Shown here piece by piece: positions 35,508 to 43,535 of a stretch of 64,000 bases of DNA; within the stretch, counting starts at the first letter, position 1, and every line of letters starts with the position of its first letter. The notes beneath the pieces were generated by a model. It saw only the letters and a program-made list of their open reading frames with translations. It had not been told where the DNA came from and did no database searches. The translations under genes were made by a program, and so were the position numbers. The stretch is from Lachnospiraceae bacterium (lineage in GTDB: Bacteria; Bacillota; Clostridia; Lachnospirales; Lachnospiraceae), in NCBI GenBank assembly GCA_022781985.1, contig JALESH010000021.1, forward strand, positions 23,412-87,411, read 5' to 3'.

Positions 35508-36908
35508 ATGACAAATACTGCTATTAGAGGCATGGGAGCTATGGCGAAGTATGCGCCGGCCAGGGCTGCAGGCGGCAGGCAGGAGGAATTTGCGGGCAAT
35601 TTTGCAGATGTATTCGGCAAAGCCGCCGGTCAGCAGCAGATGGCCTTTCAGGGCGGCAGCTTGGTATCCGGCTCCTCCAAGCTGACGGTGAGTCAGGGGG
35701 ACAAGAAAGGCCTGGACAGCAGTCAGCTGTCAGAAACCAATGGCAGGTCGGCAGAAAAGCAGAAGAGCCTGGATGAGACAGCTCAGTTGGAAATGGACAG
35801 AGCCGGTGAAAAGCTGGTTACCCAGATTTCCAATGAACTGGGTGTTACAGAGGAAGAGGTGGCAGAAGCCATGGAGGCTCTGGGGCTGACTGTGTCAGAC
35901 CTGTTGAATGCAGATAAGCTGACCCAACTGGTGCTTGTACTGAAAGGAGCTGATACTCTTTCCCTGATGACCGATGAGGGACTTTACCATTCTCTTCAGA
36001 ATCTTCTGGGCGGACTCACTGAGGTACAGAATAATCTAGCCGTAGAATTGGGAGTCACACCTGAGGAGCTGTCTGCGCTTATGGAGCAGCTGAAGCCATG
36101 GGACAACCGGAAAGGGGCTGATTTACAGGCACAGTTTTCAGAGGCCGGGGCGGATCTGCTGTCTGAGGGACAGGAAGACTACAGTGTGACTGTGGAGCAG
36201 GACGGTGAGATGGTCAGAGTCAGCGTAGAGGTCGACGGAAATGCAAAAACAGAGACTGCTGAGGTGGCTGCGCAGGCTCCTGCAAAGGAAGAGTCTATGT
36301 CCCGGAATAAGGAGGGCAGAGGCAGAGGGGACGGATTCATGCAGGGAAATGATTCCCGCACTGGTCTTGTACCGGAAAATCCCCTGAACAATGAGGCGAC
36401 AGTAAGGCCGGAGGGAGGGTTTGAAAATGCTTTCCTGGCAAGAACTGTGAGCACACAGGATATAATGAACCAGATCATGGAATATATGAGGGTTCATATC
36501 AAGGCAGATCTGACCCAGATGGAGATTCAGCTGCACCCTGCCAGCTTAGGCACAATCAACATCAATATCTCATCGAAGGAGGGGTTGATTACCGCTCAGT
36601 TCCTGACACAGAATGAGATGGTCAGGGCTGCTGTGGAAAGCCAGCTTGTACAGCTGAAAAACAGCTTTGAAGAGCAGGGCATCAAAGTGGAGGCCGTTGA
36701 GGTTGCCGTTGGGACACATGAGTTTGAAAGAAATCTCAGCGGAGAGAGCGGCAGTCAGCAGCAGTTTCAGGGTGAGAAGAAAAAAGGAATCAGAAAGCTC
36801 AATTTAAATGAGCTGAGTCCGGAGGATGAGGCTCAGCTGGATGAAGAGGAGCAGATCGCGGTGGCTATGATGAGTGCCGGAGGCAACACAGTAGATTTCA
36901 CCGCATAA
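35508..36908 (+). CDS. fliK: Flagellar hook-length control protein FliK
   Basis: FliK (466 aa) measures the hook and switches export specificity at FlhB. The N-terminal ~300 residues are low-complexity and poorly conserved (Gln/Gly/Glu-rich), as normal for the ruler part. The C-terminal domain (about 320-410; LTQMEIQLHPASLGTINI, then FLTQNEMVRAAVESQLVQLK) is the conserved switch domain. AAAGGAGG lies before the ATG. flgD follows after 51 bases that contain a hairpin. Confidence 0.92.
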   Translation: MTNTAIRGMGAMAKYAPARAAGGRQEEFAGNFADVFGKAAGQQQMAFQGGSLVSGSSKLTVSQGDKKGLDSSQLSETNGRSAEKQKSLDETAQLEMDRAGEKLVTQISNELGVTEEEVAEAMEALGLTVSDLLNADKLTQLVLVLKGADTLSLMTDEGLYHSLQNLLGGLTEVQNNLAVELGVTPEELSALMEQLKPWDNRKGADLQAQFSEAGADLLSEGQEDYSVTVEQDGEMVRVSVEVDGNAKTETAEVAAQAPAKEESMSRNKEGRGRGDGFMQGNDSRTGLVPENPLNNEATVRPEGGFENAFLARTVSTQDIMNQIMEYMRVHIKADLTQMEIQLHPASLGTININISSKEGLITAQFLTQNEMVRAAVESQLVQLKNSFEEQGIKVEAVEVAVGTHEFERNLSGESGSQQQFQGEKKKGIRKLNLNELSPEDEAQLDEEEQIAVAMMSAGGNTVDFTA

Positions 36909-36919
36909 CAAAAGCGTTT

Positions 36920-36946
36920 TGTACGGCAGGTTGCTCAGTCCGTACA
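36920..36946 (+). other. Intercistronic stem-loop between fliK and flgD
   Basis: TGTACGG (36920-36926) and CCGTACA (36940-36946) form a perfect 7-bp stem with a 13-base loop, extended by T-A pairs outside. The flgD ribosome-binding site follows four bases later. Confidence 0.55.
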
Positions 36947-36959
36947 GAAAGGAGCAGAT

Positions 36960-37625
36960 ATGGCAGCAATTGCACAGGTACAGGATGGAAAAATTGTTGA
37001 GACACAATCAGCATCTTCTCTGGCAAATAGTATAAAAAAAAGCGGTTCTACCATGGATAAGGATGCGTTTCTGGGATTGCTGGTGGCACAGATGAAATAC
37101 CAGGATCCCCTGCAGCCTACGTCCAATACTGAATTTGTAGCGCAGTATGCACAGTTCTCCTCTCTGGAGCAGATGCAGAATATGAGTGCTACGCTGGAGT
37201 TGTCCAGAGCCTCCTCATTAGTAGGGCAGGTAGTCAGTGTGAATACCACTGATAGCTACGGACAGGCTGCAACTATTGAGGGCAAGGTGGATTATGTGGT
37301 ATATGAAAACAACAGGGCCTATGTTTCTATTCAGGAGAGTCTGTTTTCACTGGATGATGTGTATGGTGTGGCAGATCAGGGCTATCTGGATGCTACCAAG
37401 CTGGCATCAGAGTTCAATATCGCAGTGAACCGGCTTCCTGCCCTTGAGAACATAACTCTGGATGACGCAGATGCTGTTACGGCCTTAGGTCTGATTTATA
37501 ACAATATGACGGATTATGAGAAGTCCTTTGTATCAGCTGCTGACGTAAGCAAGCTGCAAAGCTATGTGAACCGTATTGAAGTGCTGAAAAAGGATCAGGA
37601 GGAAAACGGCAGTACTGAAGAATAA
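36960..37625 (+). CDS. flgD: Flagellar hook assembly (scaffold) protein FlgD
   Basis: FlgD (221 aa) caps the growing hook. The N-terminal motif MDKDAFLGLLVAQMKYQDPLQPTSNTEFVAQYAQFSSLEQM is classical. The C-terminal part is longer than in Bacillus, with a stretch (~150-215) not recognisable from family knowledge. GGAGC precedes the ATG; the next gene starts 61 bases later. Confidence 0.94.
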   Translation: MAAIAQVQDGKIVETQSASSLANSIKKSGSTMDKDAFLGLLVAQMKYQDPLQPTSNTEFVAQYAQFSSLEQMQNMSATLELSRASSLVGQVVSVNTTDSYGQAATIEGKVDYVVYENNRAYVSIQESLFSLDDVYGVADQGYLDATKLASEFNIAVNRLPALENITLDDADAVTALGLIYNNMTDYEKSFVSAADVSKLQSYVNRIEVLKKDQEENGSTEE

Positions 37626-37686
37626 GGGGTTCAGTCCTTAAAGCCAGATCATGCAGCAATGGAGGAATCTCAGGGAGGAGAAGATT

Positions 37687-38091
37687 ATGAAGCTTCAGAA
37701 TAATCAATTTCTATCCATAGAGCAACTGCAGGCAAAGTATTTTACTCAGCCGAAGCAGAGCCGGACAGGCAGAGAAGCCGATGGCATCAGCTTTCAGGAT
37801 CTTCTGAACCAGACTGCAGAGAATGCGGAAAAAGACGGTGGAGTAAGATTTTCCAAGCATGCGGCCAATCGTCTGGCTGAGCGGAATATAGAGCTTACGG
37901 ACAATCAGATGGAGCGGCTGCAGGAGGGTGCCCTTAAAGCAGGCGCAAAAGGAATTCATGATTCATTGGTGATCGTCGATCAGCTGGCGTTTATTGTCAA
38001 TGTACCCAATTCTACGGTAGTGACGGCTATGAAGCAGGCGGAAGCCGATGAAAATGTATTTACCAATATAGATGGTGCTGTTATTATTTAG
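37687..38091 (+). CDS. Flg_new-type conserved flagellar operon protein
   Basis: A 134-aa protein of the family annotated as flagellar operon protein (Flg_new, TIGR02530), found only in flagellar loci of Firmicutes and related bacteria. The conserved block VRFSKHAANRLAERNIELTDNQMERLQ (about 54-80) and the C-terminal LVIVDQLAFIVNVPNSTVVTAM are present. No membrane segment is seen. Function unknown; its place between flgD and flgE suggests a hook assembly or export accessory. ATG 37687 follows GGGAGGAG; the frame is open 12 codons further upstream. Confidence 0.85.
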   Translation: MKLQNNQFLSIEQLQAKYFTQPKQSRTGREADGISFQDLLNQTAENAEKDGGVRFSKHAANRLAERNIELTDNQMERLQEGALKAGAKGIHDSLVIVDQLAFIVNVPNSTVVTAMKQAEADENVFTNIDGAVII

Positions 38092-38109
38092 CCGGACCTT
38101 CCAGGAGGC

Positions 38110-38139
38110 TACTGCTTCGGAATGACAGAAGAAGCAGTA
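38110..38139 (+). other. Intercistronic stem-loop before flgE
   Basis: TACTGCTTC (38110-38118) and GAAGCAGTA (38131-38139) form a perfect 9-bp stem with a 12-base loop. It lies 22 bases before the flgE ribosome-binding site. Confidence 0.6.
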
Positions 38140-38176
38140 CAGCATCATAGAATTTTAATTAGGAGGCCATACAATT

Positions 38177-40012
38177 ATGATGAGATCATTGTTCACTGGT
38201 GTGGCAGGTCTTAGAACACACCAGACAAAGATGGATGTTATCGGTAACAATATTGCCAATGTTAACACGACAGCATACAAATCAATGTCAGTTACTTTCA
38301 GGGATCTGATGTATCAGACCACACAGGCTGCTTCCGGCCCTAATCCTGAGACGGGAGTGGGCGGTGTCAATGCAAGACAGATTGGTCTTGGCGTTAAGAC
38401 AGGAGCAATCAATACAGCGATTACCCAGCAGGGTGCCGCTCAGACCACTAATAACCCTTTTGACATTATGCTGACAGGGGAGGCTTTCTTCATCGTAAAC
38501 AACGGCGTAGAGAACTTCTTCACCAGAGACGGTTCCTTCTATGTGGATGCGCTGGGCAATCTGGCTATGACCAGTACCGGCTACAATGTAATGGGCTGGC
38601 AGGTGGATCCGGAGACCGGACAGCCTAGGGCGGATACCGTTTCCCCGCTTCGGGTTATGGATGAAAACAATATGACATATCCTGCAGAGGCTACCAGCCA
38701 GGCCAGGATAACAGGTATTGTAGATAAGAACGATACAAAGGTAAACAGTACCTCGGGAAGAATCATGAACCTTGAGTTCTATGACAATAAGGGGTATAAG
38801 TACACTGCAAAATTCAGCGTTCACTCAACCGGCACAGAGGATAATTTTTATGTGGCTTTGGATGATATTCTGGATTCCAATGGTGTCAGCGTGGGAGATG
38901 CCGTTATGGCAAATGTGGTGTTCGGACAGACATTGCAGGTAGATACTGCGATACCTTATGATTTGGTGAATGGTACTGCAGTGCCCCAGGGGACAGTAAC
39001 ATATGCAGACGCAGGCGGTGGTGCGGTTGGGACACAGCAGAATATCAATCAGCTTATGGCACCCCCGGCTACAAACCTTTTAACTGATGTATACGGTATT
39101 GATGCAGCTACAGCAGCAAAGATTCAGGAAGCTAAAGTTGATGAAAAAGGTAATCTGGTTGTTACTCAACATACAGGTGGTACCGATGTGAAGAGCGTTT
39201 ACGCTCCTAAGACAGGCGTGACTGCCACAGTGAATATAACAGGTGTGCAGATAACTCCTGCTGGTGGAGCCGCAGTTACACTAACACCTGGTACATATGC
39301 ACCCGGAGCAGCAGCTCCAACAGATGATCAGATCCTACAGCTCTACGGTCTGGATCTTGCCGCAGAGCAGGTGGTAGAATACACGATCAACAACGACGGT
39401 TCTCTTACAGTTACCAAGAAGAATGTAGACAATGCCGCTAATCTGGTTTTTGACCATGCAACAGGCAGCTTCCAGAGCATTGCAGGAAACGGTCAGGGCT
39501 TTATGACGCTGGGTCTGAACGGGGCGGACAATAAGTTCTCGGATATTAACATTGATTTCTCAGCCCTGAGAAATGTAAATAACAATGGATCCAGTACAAT
39601 CAGTGCTACCAGCGGAAATACGGCAGGCTTGGGCGCGGGCCGTAAGGAGGGTGAGCTGATCGGTCTCAGCGTGGCGCAGGACGGTGTGATCACAGCTTCC
39701 TATGACAATGGCATGAGCAAGGTGATAGCACAGATCGCCACCGCAGTATTCGCTAATGCCTCAGGTCTGGAGAAGCAGGGAGATAATCTTTATTCTGCAA
39801 CTCCCAACTCCGGAGAATTTGACGGGGTGGGAGTGGATATCAAGGCCAGCGGCGCAGGCTACATGCAGTCCGGTGTTTTGGAGATGAGTAATGTGGATCT
39901 GTCCCAGGAGTTTACGGAGATGATTACTACGCAGAGAGGTTTCCAGGCAAACAGCCGTATTATTACAGTATCTGACACGATGCTGGAAGAATTGACAAAT
40001 CTTAAGCGTTAG
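38177..40012 (+). CDS. flgE: Flagellar hook protein FlgE
   Basis: FlgE (611 aa) is the hook subunit. The N-terminal GNNIANVNTTAYK motif (about 23-35) and the C-terminal VDLSQEFTEMITTQRGFQANSRIITVSDTMLEEL helix form the D0 core. The protein is far longer than the ~260 aa Bacillus homologue. The extra length is a surface region (~270-440) rich in Ala, Thr, Gly and Val with two similar units (LLTDVYGIDAA near 300, ILQLYGLDLAA near 385). AGGAGG lies ten bases before the first ATG. Hairpins flank the gene on both sides. Confidence 0.95.
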   Translation: MMRSLFTGVAGLRTHQTKMDVIGNNIANVNTTAYKSMSVTFRDLMYQTTQAASGPNPETGVGGVNARQIGLGVKTGAINTAITQQGAAQTTNNPFDIMLTGEAFFIVNNGVENFFTRDGSFYVDALGNLAMTSTGYNVMGWQVDPETGQPRADTVSPLRVMDENNMTYPAEATSQARITGIVDKNDTKVNSTSGRIMNLEFYDNKGYKYTAKFSVHSTGTEDNFYVALDDILDSNGVSVGDAVMANVVFGQTLQVDTAIPYDLVNGTAVPQGTVTYADAGGGAVGTQQNINQLMAPPATNLLTDVYGIDAATAAKIQEAKVDEKGNLVVTQHTGGTDVKSVYAPKTGVTATVNITGVQITPAGGAAVTLTPGTYAPGAAAPTDDQILQLYGLDLAAEQVVEYTINNDGSLTVTKKNVDNAANLVFDHATGSFQSIAGNGQGFMTLGLNGADNKFSDINIDFSALRNVNNNGSSTISATSGNTAGLGAGRKEGELIGLSVAQDGVITASYDNGMSKVIAQIATAVFANASGLEKQGDNLYSATPNSGEFDGVGVDIKASGAGYMQSGVLEMSNVDLSQEFTEMITTQRGFQANSRIITVSDTMLEELTNLKR

Positions 40013-40037
40013 TAATATAATGTGATGAGAACAATTG

Positions 40038-40067
40038 AATGGGGAACTGGCTGTATAGTTCCCCATT
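40038..40067 (+). other. Intercistronic stem-loop after flgE
   Basis: AATGGGGAAC (40038-40047) and GTTCCCCATT (40058-40067) form a perfect 10-bp stem with a 10-base loop. No T-run follows, so it is not a plain terminator. A second, bulged stem (40085-40102) holding an AAGGAGG sequence follows. Confidence 0.65.
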
Positions 40068-40168
40068 GATTGTATCGGGCGAGATGCCTCCTAAGGAGGG
40101 CACTGCTTGTCAGGTTGCATGAAGGAGCAATTCAGGTGAAAAGATTGTCGGCGAGGGGAGTGTAAAGA

Positions 40169-40354
40169 GTGGTAGAGGTAACCAGGATAAATGGGACTAA
40201 GGTATTGATTAATCCCGATTTAATGGAATTAGTAGAGGAAACACCCGACACAGTCATTTCATTCACTACAGGACGCAAAATAATTGTAAAAGAAAGTAGA
40301 CAAGAAGTGAAAAATCTAGTAAAATCGTATAGAAAGGATATTTTTGCGGATTGA
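40169..40354 (+). CDS. flbD: FlbD-family protein (SwrD-like)
   Basis: A 61-aa protein of the FlbD family: the start VEVTRINGTKVLINPDLMELVE and TVISFTTGRKIIVKES are family motifs. The Bacillus subtilis member SwrD (formerly YlzI) raises the power of flagellar motors through the stators. Here the gene directly precedes motA and motB, which supports a stator-linked role. The GTG start has GGGGAG upstream. It ends 22 bases before the favoured motA start. Confidence 0.88.
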   Translation: MVEVTRINGTKVLINPDLMELVEETPDTVISFTTGRKIIVKESRQEVKNLVKSYRKDIFAD

Positions 40355-40376
40355 CGCGGAAATGAGGGTGAAGGTT

Positions 40377-41174
40377 GTGGATATAGCATCGATTGTAGGT
40401 CTTATTTTATGTGGAGTTGTGTTTGTATTTGGTATCATTTCCAGTGGCGGCGTGTCGGCATTCGGTAATTTCATTGATCCCCCATCAGTCTTTATTACGT
40501 TTGGTGGCGCCTTTTGCTGTGTCTTGGCTTCTTACTCCCTGACGAATTTTCTGAGTGGAATAAAGAGTTTCAGACTGGTATTGAAGGTACCGACATTTAA
40601 TACACCGGAAACAATAGAGAAGATTATTGAATTGTCTAATATAGCCCGTAAGGAAGGTCTCCTTTCTCTTGAGGAGGCGGCTACGGAACTGGAAGATGAT
40701 TTTTTGAAAAAAGGTATTTTACTTATCGTAGACGGAACGGATCCGGAGCTGGTTCGTGCCATCATGGAGACAGAGCTGACCAGCATGGAAAGCAGGCATA
40801 AGGCCAAGGTTGGGTTCTGGGAGTCTCTGGGAGCCATGGGGCCTGCATGGGGTATGATAGGAACCTTGGTGGGACTGATCAACATGCTCAATAAGATGGA
40901 TGATCCGTCAGCGGTGGGACCGGGTATGGCAACAGCTCTTGTAACCACACTGTACGGTTCCCTTTTGGCCAACTGGGTGTGCGCGCCGGTTGCCAGCAAA
41001 TTAAAAGAGAATAATGGGGAGGAGGTCATGATGAAGGAGATTATGATCGAAGGACTTCTTTCCATACAGGCGGGTGAAAACCCGAGAGTAATAGAAGAGA
41101 AGCTCAAGTCCTTCCTGTCACCTGATGACAAGGCGGATGAGAGTGTAGAAGACGGAGGTGAGCCTATTGGCTAA
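40377..41174 (+). CDS. motA: Flagellar stator protein MotA
   Basis: MotA (265 aa) forms the proton-conducting stator with MotB. Four membrane segments: ~5-22, ~33-52, ~150-170 and ~182-205. The cytoplasmic loop carries the charged torque residues, and the segment GFWESLGAMGPAWGMIGTLVGL is the MotA signature. I chose the GTG at 40377 because VDIASIVGLIL aligns with known MotA N-termini and AGGGTGA precedes it; ATG 40362 in the same frame adds five residues. motB overlaps by eight bases. Confidence 0.94.
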   Translation: MDIASIVGLILCGVVFVFGIISSGGVSAFGNFIDPPSVFITFGGAFCCVLASYSLTNFLSGIKSFRLVLKVPTFNTPETIEKIIELSNIARKEGLLSLEEAATELEDDFLKKGILLIVDGTDPELVRAIMETELTSMESRHKAKVGFWESLGAMGPAWGMIGTLVGLINMLNKMDDPSAVGPGMATALVTTLYGSLLANWVCAPVASKLKENNGEEVMMKEIMIEGLLSIQAGENPRVIEEKLKSFLSPDDKADESVEDGGEPIG

Positions 41175-41976
41175 AAGGAAAAAACAGGAGGGTCAGCCAA
41201 AGGGAAGCCCGTTGTGGATGAACACCTTCGCAGACTTGATGAACCTGCTGCTGTGCTTTTTCGTTATGCTTTTTGCCATGTCCACGGTAGATGCCCAGAA
41301 GTTCGAGCTGATCGCAGCGTCCTTTAATGAGACCTTCAGCATATTTAGTGCAGGAGCAACAGCTATAGGCGACGGAGTGCTGATCAGCAACGGAGTGAGC
41401 CAGTTAAATGAATTGGATCAATACATAAACAGTACCGGCAAGGCCAACGACGGTGATATTGTTCCTGAGGATCTTCAGGAGATAGAGGAAAAAATACAAC
41501 AGGCTAAGATAGAGGAGTCGGAAAAGCTGGCTGAGAAGGTGGAAGAGGCTGTCACAGAGCAGAATCTGGAAGGCGTAGTGGATATTGAATTCACTTCCCA
41601 GTATGTGGAGCTTACTCTGCAGGGTGCCCTGCTGTTTGACTCGGGAAGCGCCGTGCTCAAGGAGGAATCCGTGCCGGTGCTGGATAAGCTGGGAATCATG
41701 CTGGAGCGTTATGCAGAGAGTGTAATTGAAATAGAAGGACATACGGATAATGTGCCGATGTCAGGGGCTAAGTACTCAAATAATGATGAGCTTAGCAGCG
41801 GAAGAGCCCTTTCTGTGTTTAATTATCTGATTGACCATACCAATCTTGACCCGTCTATGGTGAAGCATGCGGGAAGAGGGGAGTATGCGCCGATAGCTGA
41901 TAATTCCACATCGGAGGGCAGGGCGATGAACAGAAGAGTAGAGATACGGATCTATCATTCGCTGAGTTCCTATTAA
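41167..41976 (+). CDS. motB: Flagellar stator protein MotB
   Basis: MotB (269 aa) anchors the stator to peptidoglycan. The plug-proximal membrane segment (~20-40) carries the essential proton-binding Asp23 in TFADLMNLLL. The C-terminal OmpA-like domain (~130-260) shows IEIEGHTDNVPM and GRALSVFNYLI. The start is a TTG at 41167: GGAGGTGA (41154-41161) lies five bases upstream, and the resulting LAKRKKQEG matches MotB N-termini. GTG 41158 overlaps the ribosome-binding site. Confidence 0.94.
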   Translation: MAKRKKQEGQPKGSPLWMNTFADLMNLLLCFFVMLFAMSTVDAQKFELIAASFNETFSIFSAGATAIGDGVLISNGVSQLNELDQYINSTGKANDGDIVPEDLQEIEEKIQQAKIEESEKLAEKVEEAVTEQNLEGVVDIEFTSQYVELTLQGALLFDSGSAVLKEESVPVLDKLGIMLERYAESVIEIEGHTDNVPMSGAKYSNNDELSSGRALSVFNYLIDHTNLDPSMVKHAGRGEYAPIADNSTSEGRAMNRRVEIRIYHSLSSY

Positions 41977-41997
41977 ATGAGCGGGAGGAAGTTCTAC

Positions 41998-42519
41998 ATG
42001 AAGAGAAATTTATTGTCTATACTGATGCTTGCACTATTAATTGTCAATATTGTTTTGACTTCAATTATGATGTTTGGCGTGATGGGCGCATCGAAAAAGA
42101 CGGCAGAATTGGTAACAGATATTGCTTCAGTACTAAAACTTGAGTTGGGTGATCAGGCTGATGACAAAGCGGCGATTCCGCTTTCACAGACGGAGGTGTA
42201 CCATATTTCCGAGCCTATGACAATAGAATTACAGAACAGTGATGATGGCAAGTCCCATTATTGTCTGGTATCTGTAGCGCTTTCCATGAACACAAAGGAT
42301 AAGGCCTATAAGACCTATGGAAGTGCAGAGAGCATGGCTGCATATGAGCCCTTGATTACCGGAGAGATTACAAATGTGATTGGAAGCTATACGATAGATG
42401 TCATGCGTGAGCCGGCAACTCAGGAAGAAGCAAGGGAAAAAATCCTGGCAGCCGTACAGAAGATGTTTGATTCTGAATTTGTGTATAATGTATCGTTTAG
42501 TGACATAAAGTTCCAATAA
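41998..42519 (+). CDS. fliL: Flagellar basal-body-associated protein FliL
   Basis: FliL (173 aa) surrounds the stator units and supports torque. A single membrane segment (~6-28) is followed by an extracytoplasmic domain of stomatin-like fold; the C-terminal half (IGSYTIDVM, then AREKILAAVQKMFDSEFVYNVSFSDIKFQ) is the conserved part. I chose ATG 41998, six bases after GGGAGGAAG, not the frame-open ATG at 41977. It ends 34 bases before fliM. Confidence 0.88.
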   Translation: MKRNLLSILMLALLIVNIVLTSIMMFGVMGASKKTAELVTDIASVLKLELGDQADDKAAIPLSQTEVYHISEPMTIELQNSDDGKSHYCLVSVALSMNTKDKAYKTYGSAESMAAYEPLITGEITNVIGSYTIDVMREPATQEEAREKILAAVQKMFDSEFVYNVSFSDIKFQ

Positions 42520-42553
42520 TCTCCTATAAATAAAAAGGCAGGAGGTGACTTGA

Positions 42554-43534
42554 GTGGGTGAGGTACTGTCACAAAGCGAAATAGATAATCTACTCGCCGC
42601 GCTAAGTACGGGGGATTTAGAAGTAGGTGAAATGAACAGTAAGGACGAGAAGCAGATCAAAAATTATGATTTCAAGCGTCCTACCAAGTTCTCGAAGGAG
42701 CATCTGCGAACACTGGAAATCATTTATGAGCATTATGGTAGATTGCTTTCTACTAATTTGCCGGTATACCTGCGTAAGAACATACAGGTCAGTGTTGCGA
42801 GTTCAGAGACAGTAGTTTTTTCGGAATTTTCCAATGCTCTGTCTAACCCGGTTATTTTGGGGATAGTAAATTTTTCCCCATTGCCAGGTGACATTATTAT
42901 TGATCTTTCCAGCAATCTGGGATTTGCAATCATAGACAGGATGCTGGGTGGATACGGAAATCCTTTGGAGAAGGACAGGGATTTCTCAGAAATAGAGATG
43001 ACCATTCTCGAGAAAATCATGATTGTGTGCATGCAGCTGATGCGGGAACCCTGGAGAAATGTGGTAGATGTAACACCAATGATGGAAAGGATAGAGACAA
43101 ATCCGCAGTTTGCACAGATTATAGCTCCCAGTGATATGATTGCAATTGTTACCCTGAATTTGAAGATAGGTGATGTGGAGGGTCTGATGAATATATGTCT
43201 GCCGTTCTTCACTTTAGAGGGTGTCATGGATAAGCTGAATACAAAATACTGGTATTCAACAATGCAGGATAAGGATGATCAGAACTATGAGGAGTATGTG
43301 GAGGCTCTGATCAGAAGGGTTGAGGTTCCTGTGAAGGCTGTTCTCGGCAGGAGTAAGGTTTCTGTCCATGATTTTGCAAATCTTCAAAGAGGTGATATTA
43401 TCAGACTGGACAGAAGTGTTGATAATGAGCTGAGTGTATATGTAGGAAATATAAAGAAATTTACTGCGTTGCCGGGATCTGCTAAAGATAATTATGCAGT
43501 GAGGGTCACATCGGTAATCAGAGAGGGGGAATAA
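42554..43534 (+). CDS. fliM: Flagellar motor switch protein FliM
   Basis: FliM (326 aa) is the C-ring protein that binds phospho-CheY. The N-terminal peptide LSQSEIDNLLAAL is the CheY-binding segment. A CheC-like middle domain follows (FDFKRPTKFS.EHLRTLE; IDRMLGG) and a SpoA-type C-terminal domain (RGDIIRLDRSVDNELSVYV). The GTG start is six bases after GGAGGTGA. FliY follows by one base. Confidence 0.96.
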   Translation: MGEVLSQSEIDNLLAALSTGDLEVGEMNSKDEKQIKNYDFKRPTKFSKEHLRTLEIIYEHYGRLLSTNLPVYLRKNIQVSVASSETVVFSEFSNALSNPVILGIVNFSPLPGDIIIDLSSNLGFAIIDRMLGGYGNPLEKDRDFSEIEMTILEKIMIVCMQLMREPWRNVVDVTPMMERIETNPQFAQIIAPSDMIAIVTLNLKIGDVEGLMNICLPFFTLEGVMDKLNTKYWYSTMQDKDDQNYEEYVEALIRRVEVPVKAVLGRSKVSVHDFANLQRGDIIRLDRSVDNELSVYVGNIKKFTALPGSAKDNYAVRVTSVIREGE

Positions 43535-43535
43535 C

